The position numbers and the translations under genes were made by a program. The notes below the pieces were generated by a model. It was given only the letters and a program-made list of their open reading frames with translations. It searched no databases and had not been told where the DNA came from. This document shows, in pieces, positions 7,474 to 16,249 of a stretch of DNA of 37,876 nucleotides (position 1 is its first letter; every line of letters starts with the position of its first letter). The DNA comes from Nostoc favosum CHAB5714 (GTDB taxonomy: Bacteria > Cyanobacteriota > Cyanobacteriia > Cyanobacteriales > Nostocaceae). The DNA is taken from positions 1-37,876 of the forward strand of contig NZ_JAIVFQ010000067.1 in NCBI RefSeq assembly GCF_020829495.1, read 5' to 3'.

Positions 7474-7517
7474 CAATTCATCAAAAAGTATTCTGTTTTA
7501 CTGAAAATAAACTCTTC

Positions 7518-9377
7518 TTATCCTCCGTTTAAATGTTCGACTAATAACCAATTACCAAAGTGGTTTTGATGACCCCACAATGTAATTAATTGTTCGTGAG
7601 GATAAGCGCGTAATTGTTCGTCGATATGCGATCGCAAAGTCACAAGCTGCCAATTTTGCCCTTGAGATGCAGCTGGTGCTGTGACAGTGAATCTGTACTC
7701 CTGCTGATCCAAGCGGTGGAAAATGCCTTTGAAACAGTTACTTTCCCGCATTAATCCCTTGCCAAAAGCAGAGTCAGGATACTCACTCGACGATGGGCAA
7801 GGGCAATCACCACTAGCTGGATAGGCTTGTGGGTTATTTAAGTAATACAGTTGCCAATGCAGCCAATCCGAATGATTGGGTGGAAGATTAAATAAAGGAA
7901 TAATTGCTGCTTTTGAGCGATTATCTTCCAATAAAGCCGTTTGCAGCGCCCTAACAGGTAAATCCCTTGGCTGGCAGTTTAACTCAACACACATCGCTGC
8001 TGCCATCCCTGCTGCTTGACCAATGCCCATAACCACAGGTTGTAATCTGGTGGCCCCATTGGCAATGTGGGAGACAGAAATATTCTTTTCACAAACTAAG
8101 AAACCATCTGTCGTGGCTGGAATGAGGGAACTGTAGGGAATTGTAAAGGGCGTTCCAGTCCAGCGTCCCCCCCAACGGATCGATTTAGATTGCAGTGGGA
8201 ATTGAACACCAGGATAATGATGGTCATTGGCGTAGTTACCAATTGCGATCGCTTCTCCTATCGGAGACGCTTCGCGAACGCAAACGCCAAAGGCGAACGC
8301 TTCTCCTATCGGAGACGCTTTGCAAAATCTCGCATCATTAGCATCATTATATATAGATGCAACTTTACCTCCAGCGATCGGCAAAATATCCTGTTCTCGG
8401 ACAGTAGTTAGCCCCACTAGGCGGCGGCTTTCCCGGTAATAGGGATGCAGTGCAAAAGCTGTAGGGGCGTGAGGAAATACTTTTTCTGCTAAACCATAGC
8501 GACGACCAAGCTGATTTTGGATAAAATGGGCGAAATTTTGGCTGTGCCAGCGAGATTCTTGGATGAATTCACCTCTGGATACATCTGACTCTATCAATCG
8601 CCCTACTCCTTCGCCGTAGTCATTGCCACAAAGTGGCCAATTAATCATGAATCGGCCACAAGGCAAACGTCCATAATTTAAAAATGTTTCTGCTCCATAG
8701 CCATACATAGCACCTGTAAACTGGGATGGATTATAGTTAGGTGCAGCTGGGATTTCTGGGGCGTTCGCTTCACCAAAGTCTTGCATAATCACTACATAAG
8801 TGGGCGCTTGCACCGGATATCTGGTGGTTAAAGAGTTAAAAGCCACTGGAGCGCTGGGTTCTCCCCACTCCGATTGCAATTCCCAGCCCCAGCGGTAAGG
8901 TATCTCACCTAAAGCCAATAAATCTCCCAATTCTGTGCCGTCGAGAATAATTTTGGCTGTGACAGCAAAATCAGCAAAGCGGACACCAGTAATAAAATCA
9001 CCCTGTCGGAACACATCTATTGGCACTTGTCCAGAAATCCAGTGCAGATTTGGCAATTCCTGCACCCAATCTGCAAAAATCTCTGCCCCAATCCGAGGAT
9101 CGTAACTAAAAAAGCTTACCCAACTGTTATCTAATCCTCCGGGCTGTCGTTGTCGCAATTCCTGCAAAAATGCACCCCATAACCCAGTTTGAAAGGCTTC
9201 TAATTCGTTGCCATCGGGTGCAGATACTCCAGCCGAAGTCAGCATTCCTCCCAACCAAGGAAATTCACTCACGAGAATCGTTTTGGCTCCCCGTCGCGCT
9301 GCTTGGATAGCAGCCGCAGTGCCTCCGGTTCCACCCCCGACAACTAAGACATCAGCTGTATATGTCTGATCAACCAT
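7518..9377 (-). CDS. FAD-dependent oxidoreductase with an in-frame repeat insertion
   Basis: A 619-residue flavoprotein. The N-terminal dinucleotide-binding motif is VVGGGTGGTAAA (residues 12-23), followed by the acidic residue of ILVSE and an FPWLGGMLTSAG block typical of the FAD_oxidored family. A second FAD-contact region reads ATRLQPVVMGIGQAAGMAAA. The substrate is unknown. Residues about 350-378 (ASPIGEAFAFGV, then REASPIGEAIAIGN) are encoded by two copies of a dispersed repeat and look foreign, because the flanking sequence reads IYNDAND before and NYANDHHYPG after. The insert keeps the frame. There is no obvious operon partner, and a terminator-like HIP1 hairpin separates it from the gene upstream. 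Confidence 0.8.
   Translation of the reverse strand: MVDQTYTADVLVVGGGTGGTAAAIQAARRGAKTILVSEFPWLGGMLTSAGVSAPDGNELEAFQTGLWGAFLQELRQRQPGGLDNSWVSFFSYDPRIGAEIFADWVQELPNLHWISGQVPIDVFRQGDFITGVRFADFAVTAKIILDGTELGDLLALGEIPYRWGWELQSEWGEPSAPVAFNSLTTRYPVQAPTYVVIMQDFGEANAPEIPAAPNYNPSQFTGAMYGYGAETFLNYGRLPCGRFMINWPLCGNDYGEGVGRLIESDVSRGEFIQESRWHSQNFAHFIQNQLGRRYGLAEKVFPHAPTAFALHPYYRESRRLVGLTTVREQDILPIAGGKVASIYNDANDARFCKASPIGEAFAFGVCVREASPIGEAIAIGNYANDHHYPGVQFPLQSKSIRWGGRWTGTPFTIPYSSLIPATTDGFLVCEKNISVSHIANGATRLQPVVMGIGQAAGMAAAMCVELNCQPRDLPVRALQTALLEDNRSKAAIIPLFNLPPNHSDWLHWQLYYLNNPQAYPASGDCPCPSSSEYPDSAFGKGLMRESNCFKGIFHRLDQQEYRFTVTAPAASQGQNWQLVTLRSHIDEQLRAYPHEQLITLWGHQNHFGNWLLVEHLNGG
8243..8322. repeat. Small dispersed repeat inside a coding region
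   Basis: GCTTCTCCTATCGGAGACGC occurs at 8251-8270 and again at 8299-8318. Each copy contains the palindrome TCTCC-TATC-GGAGA. The first copy is preceded by a HIP1 octamer, and GCGAACGC strings lie between the copies. This is a small dispersed repeat of the type common in Nostoc. It sits in frame within the FAD oxidoreductase gene. Confidence 0.8.
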
Positions 9378-9412
9378 CTCCTAACCTCTCTGAGTTTCCG
9401 AGATATTTTCCT

Positions 9413-9462
9413 AAAAAAAGCGATCGCATTTCAGTTTTTATCTCAAACTGAGTGCGATCGCT
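9413..9462 (-). terminator. HIP1-based intrinsic terminator
   Basis: In minus-strand sense, AGCGATCGCA pairs with TGCGATCGCT. Inside, TCAGTTT pairs with AAACTGA, and seven T follow (9419-9413). It follows the gene at 9567-10145. Its architecture matches the hairpin after apcF: HIP1 in both arms, then a T run. Confidence 0.72.
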
Positions 9463-9566
9463 GTTAGTTTCCTTAAATCACAAGGAATTATTCGGATTAT
9501 TTGTTAATTGCTACTTACTCAACTGAAAGTTAAGCGAGTGGTGCATTGTATTAACAGCCTACTTTT

Positions 9567-10145
9567 CTACTTTGTTAGACCATCAAATACACCTCTCAAA
9601 GCTGCAACAGCATCTTGAGTCCGCGCCCAAACACCTTGATCTGGGTCTTGACCTGTAAGTTCTCTTGTACCTAACACTTCTAGCACACCTTTCAACTGTT
9701 CTTGATGGGCACGATTCTCAAAGTTCACTTGATTAAGTGGCCCAATAGCTTCTTTGACATCATCACCAACCACCTGTGAAGCCTTATGGATAATTAAGCC
9801 AGTCATTACGGCTTGGTGCTTAATCCTTTCGTGAATAGAAACCTTTTGGTAAAGTGTCAGCTCATTCCCATCTATTATACGGTTTACTTGCTCGACGTAC
9901 TGCCGTATGGTGTCTCTAGGCTGGGATGAGCCACCACCAAATTTAGAGATGACTTCCTCGATTACTCTGAGATTTTCTTGGTCATCTTTGAGAAAGTCGT
10001 TTAGGCGCTTGCTAATTTCTTGATCGTTGCTTACGGCAGGTAGTACTTTTTGTTCATTAGCAATTAGCAACTCTTGTATAGCTTTCAAATCTGCTAGTTC
10101 TGTAGCAATCGCGCTACGCTTGGTATCATCTAAAGCTACAACCAT
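9567..10145 (-). CDS. Helical protein, possibly ferritin- or hemerythrin-like
   Basis: A 192-residue soluble protein predicted to be almost entirely helical. His and Glu/Asp pairs are spaced as in four-helix metal-binding bundles: DDQENLRVIEEVI, HERIKHQAVMTGLIIHKA and NRAHQEQLKGVLEVL. These suggest a hemerythrin- or ferritin-like bundle, but I cannot line up a full set of ligands, so the metal site is inference. AGGAAAG lies about 9 bases before the ATG. It is monocistronic, with a HIP1-stem terminator about 100 bases after the stop. It could also be a structural or stress-related cyanobacterial protein of unknown function. Confidence 0.5.
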   Translation of the reverse strand: MVVALDDTKRSAIATELADLKAIQELLIANEQKVLPAVSNDQEISKRLNDFLKDDQENLRVIEEVISKFGGGSSQPRDTIRQYVEQVNRIIDGNELTLYQKVSIHERIKHQAVMTGLIIHKASQVVGDDVKEAIGPLNQVNFENRAHQEQLKGVLEVLGTRELTGQDPDQGVWARTQDAVAALRGVFDGLTK

Positions 10146-10240
10146 TTGTTAGACTTTCCTGAAATAATTTAGGACACGATTAAGCTCTCACAATTGTTTG
10201 ACTCGGCGCATCATTCTTGAGATATATTCTCATCTAATAC

Positions 10241-10972
10241 TTAAAGTCGCAAACAGGCATACAGCGAATCTGACACATATATAAACTTCCAAAAGTCGAG
10301 TAGCTGTTCTCCTACAAGCTGATACTGGGAAAAGTGAAAAAAATGCCCTCCTTCTAAACAATACCAGAGGCGATCGCCCTCCTTCAAATGCGATCGCCAT
10401 CCTTGCAGTGCCTCTGGTTCCACAACAATGTCGTTTAAGCTACTACAAACCATCAAAGGTACTGGAACTGTGTTTGCCTTTATACTCACTCTCTCAAACA
10501 GAGAATGAGGAGACAGCGAACAATCTAAGTCTTGCTCCAGAAGATGTGTCAGACTCTTGAGAGTGCATTTATCTTGATAACCAAATAAGTTGTAAACCAT
10601 ATCAGTTAAAAGTTTTTGGCGACTTAAAAACTGACGGTGAATATAATAATGAGCTTGCCAATCAACCGCTGCATCAACACCCACGGCTAATAGCGTCAAA
10701 GACTTAACTGTTTCAGGATAGCGACGGCTATAGAGTAGCCCTAGTAATCCTCCTGTACTATGACCAATCAGGTGAACAGGCCGATTGTAAGATTTGAGAT
10801 AGTCATGAAGCAGAACAACAGCAGCATCTAGTGAACTTACTTCATCTTGACTTTGGCAATATTTCCACTCTTGAATTGTCACTTGAGATGATAAATAACA
10901 AAGCAACGGTTGAGCAAAGTATTGCAAACTAGGGCTTGTATTTAACCAAAGAACATCCGGCAGTTTAGACAT
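10241..10972 (-). CDS. Alpha/beta hydrolase
   Basis: A protein of about 243 residues. The nucleophile elbow is GHSTGG (in VHLIGHSTGGLLGLLYSRR). The catalytic Asp is probably in CSSLNDIVVEPEAL and the His in EGGHFFHF, giving a complete Ser-Asp-His triad. A lid-like helical segment lies between them. The substrate is unknown; lipase, esterase and thioesterase-like roles are all possible. ATG 10972 (MSKLPDVLWLNTSP) is preferred over the ATG at 11005 because AGGA precedes it by 8 bases and the upstream residues look unlike the family. Confidence 0.75.
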   Translation of the reverse strand: MSKLPDVLWLNTSPSLQYFAQPLLCYLSSQVTIQEWKYCQSQDEVSSLDAAVVLLHDYLKSYNRPVHLIGHSTGGLLGLLYSRRYPETVKSLTLLAVGVDAAVDWQAHYYIHRQFLSRQKLLTDMVYNLFGYQDKCTLKSLTHLLEQDLDCSLSPHSLFERVSIKANTVPVPLMVCSSLNDIVVEPEALQGWRSHLKEGDRLWYCLEGGHFFHFSQYQLVGEQLLDFWKFIYVSDSLYACLRL

Positions 10973-11193
10973 GCTGATTTTCCTGTAAATAGAATAAACT
11001 CTCAATTCACTAATTAATAATTTTTGTAACTAATAATTACAAGTTGCTATATCTGATTCCAGCTGATTTTTCCAGCCAGGCTTACCAGTGTGTCAAACCT
11101 CCTGTAAAAACTTATTGATAAAAATATTCAATATATTTGAGAAAAGCTTACAACATTAAAGAAATTATTGCAAATAATTCTTGTTAATGCTTC

Positions 11194-11347
11194 AATACCG
11201 TTTCTCTATGAAGTTACACAAATTTCCTTTGCCTATCGGCGTCTCCCTCTTGGTAAGGAGAGCCATAGTTGCGATAGTCCCCTTTGGCAAGGGGGGACGG
11301 CGTAGCCGGGAGGTAAATATATGCAGCTTTAACAAAGAAACGGTATT
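11194..11347. mobile_element. MITE-like element with 14-bp terminal inverted repeats
   Basis: AATACCGTTTCTCT (11194-11207) and AAAGAAACGGTATT (11334-11347) are inverted copies matching at 13 of 14 bases, about 154 bases end to end. The centre holds further complementary pieces (GGCGTCTCCCTCTTGG, CCCCTTTGGCAAGGGGGG). Short ORFs on both strands across it are by-products of the palindromic structure. No transposase is present. The remainder of the 10973-11731 spacer is AT-rich, and I see nothing else in it. Confidence 0.65.
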
Positions 11348-11731
11348 AGATAAATTTCTCATATCAGGAAAAATCAACTTTTTTATCTAAATATCTATAT
11401 ACCGCTTTTGTAAAATTGAGATAATTTAAATTTTTGTACTCAGCTAGCAGAAATTTTGTAGCAAAGTTGTTACTTTTAATTTATGCATCAGAGAATACAA
11501 TATCGAATCCTTTAATAGCAAGATTTAAAAGAATTTTATTCTAGCTGAATATGCATATAACAATGACTTGTATTATTTAGCCTGGCTCATGAGAACTTAG
11601 TTTAAGCGCATCTGAGTAAATCAAATTTGTATATACAACTAAAGATAGAGGTTGGAACTATATATTTTGATTTAAACTTAAGATAAATCTAAATCCTATG
11701 AATTCCTACTATTAAGTAAAATAAAAATACT

Positions 11732-12673
11732 ATGTTTCTTAATTGTTTAAAAAAAAATGATAATTTAAGTCTAAATCAAGGTAGCTATGTCTCAAATGTT
11801 GAGATAGCACTTTTTATAGATAAAATCAAAAGTAATATCTGGCTATTTGGTATTCCATCTTGGCTTTTTGGAATAACCGATAGAAGCATAGCTGTATTTG
11901 CTGATGGTTATTTATCTCCTATAGAAATATTTCAGCTATTTACAACCTTTTTCTTTTTTGTAAGTTGGCTATATCTCAAGCCTGATGAAAGCTTTAACAG
12001 CAATGATTTAGGCCCCAGTCAATATCAAGAATATCTCGCTCGTACTCAAGCTAACAAGCTTCAATTAAAAAAGCTCCACATGATTAGCCAGGAGTATATT
12101 TTACCGTTTCCTTATATTTGCCAAATTTATCATTTATTGAATTTAAGGCATTTGGAAACAGTTCATAGCTTTAGCCTTAATAACCTGAAAATTTTTCAAA
12201 TTAGCCACTTTCAGCCCACAAATACCGGTGGAATAATTAAATTCCAAACAATATTAGATTCGCCAGCTAATGCTTTGAGAATTTGGCGTCAACCGATTGT
12301 AGAGGTAGATTTAATATTACATACTCCCTACACTGTTGAACTCAGTATTCCAGTCTATAATAACAAAAGGATATTTGTTATATTTCATGCTTTTCCGTTA
12401 AATGACTTAGAGCATCAGTTCTTTATAGATATTTATAGTGATTTAGAATGGCCAAAGCCATTATTACAAATAATATTGCATTTTGCTTCTTGTTTGACAC
12501 TATTTGAAGATTTGCCGTATCTAAGAGCTTTAGCTGATAAAAATATAGGGCGTTTATTCAATTTAAGCAAAGCTCCAAATCACGAGACTGCATTGCTGTT
12601 TAAAAGATATGTTGAGCTATATGGTTGGACTGGAGAACCAACTAAATTACTTGAGGGGAGGGAAGAGAGTTAG
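11732..12673 (+). CDS. Hypothetical protein, AT-rich, one membrane segment
   Basis: A 313-residue protein I do not recognise. A hydrophobic stretch near residues 64-82 (IEIFQLFTTFFFFVSWLYL) could be one membrane span, with a weaker hydrophobic pair (IWLFGIPSWLFGITDR) before it. The C-terminal two thirds look soluble and mixed alpha/beta. The sequence is rich in Phe, Ile, Leu and Asn, and the DNA is more AT-rich than the neighbouring chromosomal genes. The 5' leader is also very AT-rich. The stop codon TAG lies inside the first units of the heptamer array that follows, so repeat slippage could change the C-terminus. Confidence 0.6.
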   Translation: MFLNCLKKNDNLSLNQGSYVSNVEIALFIDKIKSNIWLFGIPSWLFGITDRSIAVFADGYLSPIEIFQLFTTFFFFVSWLYLKPDESFNSNDLGPSQYQEYLARTQANKLQLKKLHMISQEYILPFPYICQIYHLLNLRHLETVHSFSLNNLKIFQISHFQPTNTGGIIKFQTILDSPANALRIWRQPIVEVDLILHTPYTVELSIPVYNNKRIFVIFHAFPLNDLEHQFFIDIYSDLEWPKPLLQIILHFASCLTLFEDLPYLRALADKNIGRLFNLSKAPNHETALLFKRYVELYGWTGEPTKLLEGREES

Positions 12674-12743
12674 GAGTTAGGAGTTAGGAGTTAGGAGTTA
12701 GGAGTTTGGAGTTAGGAGTTAGGAGTTTGGAGTGGGGAGTTAG
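12670..12743. repeat. Heptamer short tandem repeat (TTAGGAG)n
   Basis: Ten consecutive 7-base units run from 12670 to 12739. Seven are TTAGGAG, two are TTTGGAG and one is TGGGGAG, followed by a partial TTAG. Short tandem repeats of seven bases are a hallmark of heterocystous cyanobacteria. The array begins within the stop codon of the upstream gene. Confidence 0.95.
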
Positions 12744-12770
12744 TAATTCATAACTCCTCACTTTGTTTGG

Positions 12771-14441
12771 TTAAGCGCGTGCTAGTAAGGGGGCAGCAGC
12801 TAGTAAGGTTTTGGTATAAGGGTGCTGAGGATTAGCAAAAATGGTTTTTGTAAGACCAAGTTCGACAATTTTACCGCCATTCATCACGGCAATACGATCG
12901 CACAAAAACCTCGCTAACCAAAGATCATGAGTGATGAACAGATAAGTTAATTCAAACTCTTCCTTTAATTGCAACATCAAATCCAGCACTTGGGACTGCA
13001 CGCTAGCATCTAACATACTCACGGGTTCATCGCAGATCAAAAGTTTAGGGTGAGTAATCAAAGCACGAGCGATCGCAACTCTTTGCTGCTGTCCCCCAGA
13101 CAAATCTGATGGATAACGCTCATAATACACTTTTGGCGGTGTTAACCCAACTTTCTCTAGCATCCACAAAACCTGTTCTCTTGCTTTAACAGGATCGGCT
13201 AGATTGTGGATAAATAAAGGATCAGCGATACTTTGTCCCACTGTCATGGCTGGATTGAGACAAGCATGGGGATCTTGAAAAACCATTTGTATCTGTCGCC
13301 GCGAGGAGCGAATTTCTTGACGCGACAGTGTAGTTAAATCCTGTCCTAAAAACTCAACTTTGCCACTAGTGGGACGAATTAGTTGCAAAATTGTTCGTGA
13401 TAGCGTACTTTTACCACAACCTGATTCCCCAACTAAGCCGAGAATTTCTCCGGGATAAATATCCAGGTTGATACCATCTACTGCTTTAATTGTTTGCGCT
13501 TGTGTCTTAAACAGTCGTTCGATAAAGTTAGGTTCTATGGTGTAGTGTTGCTTGAGTTCTGTGACACTCAAAATTGGGGATTTATCATTAATAATCGGTA
13601 ATTGCTTTTCTGAGTCATTGGCAATTATCAATTCTCCGTTATCATTTACTGCTTGAATGTGTAAAGCTGCTTTTAAGAGCGATCGCGTGTATTCATGTTG
13701 AGGGTGTCTAAATACGGTTTCTGTAGAACCCATTTCCACCATTTTGCCGTTGTACATAACGCCAATGCGATCGCAATACTCAGCCACCATTGCTAAATCG
13801 TGAGAAATCAGCAACAATCCCATGTTTTCTTCACCGCACAGGCGAGTTAATTCTTTCAATATCTGGGCGGAGACAGTGACATCTAAACTGGTGGTGGGTT
13901 CATCGGCAACAATTAACTTGGGGTTCAGGAGTAAAGCTAAAGCGATCGCTACCCGTTGGCGCATTCCCCCGCTAAACTCATGGGGATACTGATTCCAACG
14001 ACTCGCTGGAATATTCACCTTTGCCAAGGTAGCAAGTGCTTTTTCTTTGGCTTCTGGCGTTGATAATTCTGGTGAGTGCGCCTGAAGGGTTTCGATACAA
14101 TGCTTACCAATCGTCATCAGTGGATCGAGGCGTGTCATGGGATCTTGAAAAATTAAGGCGATCGTTTCTCCCCGAAATTTCCGCAACTGGTTAGGCATCA
14201 AGTCAAACACCGATTGTCCTTGAAATGTCACCCGTCCCTCAATCCGACTAGAGGCTGGTAGTAAACGCATTACTGCCCGTCCTATAGTTGACTTACCACA
14301 ACCCGACTCTCCCACCAATCCCATTCTTTCACCTGGTTGCAAGCTGAAAGATACATCATCAACCGCCCAGGTTGCTTCTTCTCCACTCCGCGCAGGATAG
14401 GCAACTCGCAAATTTTCGATACAGAATAAGGCTTCACTCAT
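12771..14441 (-). CDS. Fused two-domain peptide/nickel-type ABC transporter ATPase
   Basis: A 556-residue protein with two complete ABC ATPase domains of the Dpp/Opp/YejF kind, a DppD-DppF fusion. Domain 1: Walker A GESGCGKST (residues 44-52), signature FSGGMRQR, Walker B LIVADEPTTSLD, H-loop LISHDL. Domain 2: Walker A GESGCGKST, signature LSGGQQQR, Walker B LLICDEPVSMLD, H-loop ITHDLWL. Both sites keep the catalytic Glu and His, so both should hydrolyse ATP. It would energise uptake of oligopeptides or a similar solute. No permease or binding-protein gene is adjacent, so it must work with components encoded elsewhere. The start has no clear Shine-Dalgarno sequence. Confidence 0.88.
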   Translation of the reverse strand: MSEALFCIENLRVAYPARSGEEATWAVDDVSFSLQPGERMGLVGESGCGKSTIGRAVMRLLPASSRIEGRVTFQGQSVFDLMPNQLRKFRGETIALIFQDPMTRLDPLMTIGKHCIETLQAHSPELSTPEAKEKALATLAKVNIPASRWNQYPHEFSGGMRQRVAIALALLLNPKLIVADEPTTSLDVTVSAQILKELTRLCGEENMGLLLISHDLAMVAEYCDRIGVMYNGKMVEMGSTETVFRHPQHEYTRSLLKAALHIQAVNDNGELIIANDSEKQLPIINDKSPILSVTELKQHYTIEPNFIERLFKTQAQTIKAVDGINLDIYPGEILGLVGESGCGKSTLSRTILQLIRPTSGKVEFLGQDLTTLSRQEIRSSRRQIQMVFQDPHACLNPAMTVGQSIADPLFIHNLADPVKAREQVLWMLEKVGLTPPKVYYERYPSDLSGGQQQRVAIARALITHPKLLICDEPVSMLDASVQSQVLDLMLQLKEEFELTYLFITHDLWLARFLCDRIAVMNGGKIVELGLTKTIFANPQHPYTKTLLAAAPLLARA

Positions 14442-14750
14442 AGTTAGTTATCAGCCCTGAGCTACCAGCTTTTATAATTTCAAATTTAAGATAGTCTATC
14501 AGATTAGTATTAAACCTCCGTTGTGCAAACATATTTATTGTCTTAGCGTAGGCGTAGCCTCTCCAAGAGTTGGCATCGCCTCTATCTACAAAAGAAATCT
14601 TGAAGCTAGATTAACTTAATGTATCTATCGGCAACCAACCCAAAGTGAGCTACGAGAGCCGCCAATCTTTTATCATACTGATTTATACTGCTTGTCTCAA
14701 CTTTTATCCGTTCATCTAGGAGACAAGCAAGTATTTTACTATTGAGCTAA
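14442..14750. other. Spacer with a dispersed-repeat fragment
   Basis: There is no gene here. Around 14545-14590 lies a fragment of the AGCGTAGGCGTAGCC-type dispersed repeat common in Nostoc genomes. The rest is AT-rich, with no terminator or promoter I can defend. Confidence 0.5.
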
Positions 14751-15044
14751 TTAATGTTCATGATCTTGATGATGATCGTTTAGTCCTTGCTCAGTTTCTA
14801 GTAGCCGTGAAATAAGCACGTCTGCTTTTCTACTAATAACAGACCTAACTTTATCAATAGCAACTACTTCACTGATTTTGACAACCATTTCCCAGAGAGT
14901 ATCCTCCTCTGTATCTTTGTTGTAAGTTCTATGTTTAAACCACAACAAATCATCCCAAACTCCGATAACTGTGGCGAAATACCACTTGTCTCGTACTAAT
15001 ATCCAGATTTCTTGTTCTAAGTAAGTCTGTAGAAGAGGTTTCAC
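14751..15044 (-). CDS. Small hypothetical protein with a His/Asp-rich tail
   Basis: A 97-residue protein starting at GTG 15044; no in-frame ATG precedes it. The first 60 residues alternate hydrophobic and aromatic residues (EIWILVRDKWYFATVIGVWDDLLWFKHR) in a pattern suggesting a small beta-barrel or SH3-like fold. Next comes an amphipathic helix, then a tail ending DHHQDHEH that could bind metal. I do not recognise the family. There is no operon partner. Confidence 0.45.
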   Translation of the reverse strand: MKPLLQTYLEQEIWILVRDKWYFATVIGVWDDLLWFKHRTYNKDTEEDTLWEMVVKISEVVAIDKVRSVISRKADVLISRLLETEQGLNDHHQDHEH

Positions 15045-15401
15045 AATGAGTAAGATGATGGAAAAGATTGTGCTACATATTAAGTAAGTATTAACAGGTA
15101 AAGCAACAGTTAAAATACTGATATACTTTAGTGTAAATTATATTAACTTCTTTGAAAAATTAGTAAATCAACTCTATGCAAACCAAGGTTTAGCCAATAG
15201 TTAAGTTGCTAACTTTCTTATTTTGGTAAATACTACCTGTATAAAATACAATTTTAGGATTTAGTATTGACTGCTACAGACTGAAGTATCTACTACAGCA
15301 TTATCACTGAGCCATATCGACACCATTCCTAAACTAATAATTTAGGTGATGCATTGCCAAGGGTGCGATCGCGTATTTGCCCAATCTAACAAAGCTATTT
15401 C

Positions 15402-15530
15402 ATATCATGTCCGACTTAATACTTATGTCATTGCGAGCGGAGCGTGGCAATCCCAAACCTTTGCGATTGCTTCATTTCACTTCGTTGCATTCGCAATGAC
15501 ATATCGTAAGTGATTTGCCGAACTTGATAT
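15402..15530. mobile_element. Miniature element A with 26-bp terminal inverted repeats
   Basis: The left end 15402-15427 begins ATATCATGTCCG. The right end 15505-15530 read in reverse begins ATATCAAGTTCG, and both continue to a shared ACTTA near base 20. The interior is a second palindrome (GTCATTGCGAGCGG at the left, CATTCGCAATGAC at the right), a common bacterial dispersed palindrome. The same 26-bp ends flank a different interior at 29883-30031. There is no coding capacity. The rest of 15045-15810 has no gene; a HIP1 octamer is at 15365. Confidence 0.7.
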
Positions 15531-15810
15531 CATTCTCATCTAGCCCGCCTCAGAATGAATTCTGAGTCTAATAGCGAAAGTCATCTAAAGACGACTGAAG
15601 AAAAGTATAGTCTGCGCTATCCACAATTTCTGCTCAGTTTACCCAACTGAATTCTGACAACTGATGCCAATATTGCTGTTCAGTAAAGCTTTAGCTGATT
15701 AATTCACCCATTTGTAGGAGGTAATTAGTAAGCTAATAAGTATACTTTACTTATAATCAGACCAACACAAGATGGTTTGAAACAGCATTCACGCAACGGA
15801 TGTATCAATC

Positions 15811-16134
15811 ATGTTAAACCTGATATTCACCGGATGTATACAAATAAAACCCTTGGTGGTTTCAACAGCTTTTTTACTAGTTATACAAACTTCTGCCAAT
15901 GCTGAACAACCCCTTCCTAGTTTGACTCCAGCACAAGCTCAACATTTATCCCGTGACTTAGTTCCATATAACTCTCAAGACTTTTTTAGGCAAGGAAAAA
16001 ATTCGATTGAGAGAGAAATTCAAATTCTTAGGCAAAGGCAACTGCGCTCTATTAAACCTGTTCTTAAGATTAATTCACTACCGCAGATTAAAACACCACA
16101 TACTCAGCAAAACCCTAATATCTTAACTAGGTAA
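15811..16134 (+). CDS. Small secreted hypothetical protein
   Basis: A 107-residue protein. Residues 1-31 look like a signal peptide: hydrophobic PLVVSTAFLLVIQTS and then an ANA-E cleavage site. The mature part is basic, with a helical segment (FFRQGKNSIEREIQILRQRQ) and a Pro-rich tail. It is reminiscent of short exported proteins found in Nostoc, sometimes upstream of haemagglutinin/filament-type secretion genes, but none is present here. No Shine-Dalgarno sequence is obvious. Confidence 0.5.
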   Translation: MLNLIFTGCIQIKPLVVSTAFLLVIQTSANAEQPLPSLTPAQAQHLSRDLVPYNSQDFFRQGKNSIEREIQILRQRQLRSIKPVLKINSLPQIKTPHTQQNPNILTR

Positions 16135-16249
16135 GAATGATCATGAGTTTATGAAACCTTAGAACCCCATGCATCAAAATCAGTATGCCCTGGTTCCGGT
16201 TTACAGAGCTTTTGTGTTTTAATAAACTTTGCAACACAAATTTACAATA

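Noticed and set aside
11181..11390. Opposed 60-70 residue ORFs near 11.2-11.4 kb
   Set aside because: Both are encoded by the inverted-repeat element at 11194-11347.
12771..14441. Complete peptide transporter operon
   Set aside because: Only the fused ATPase is present; no permease or binding-protein gene lies nearby.
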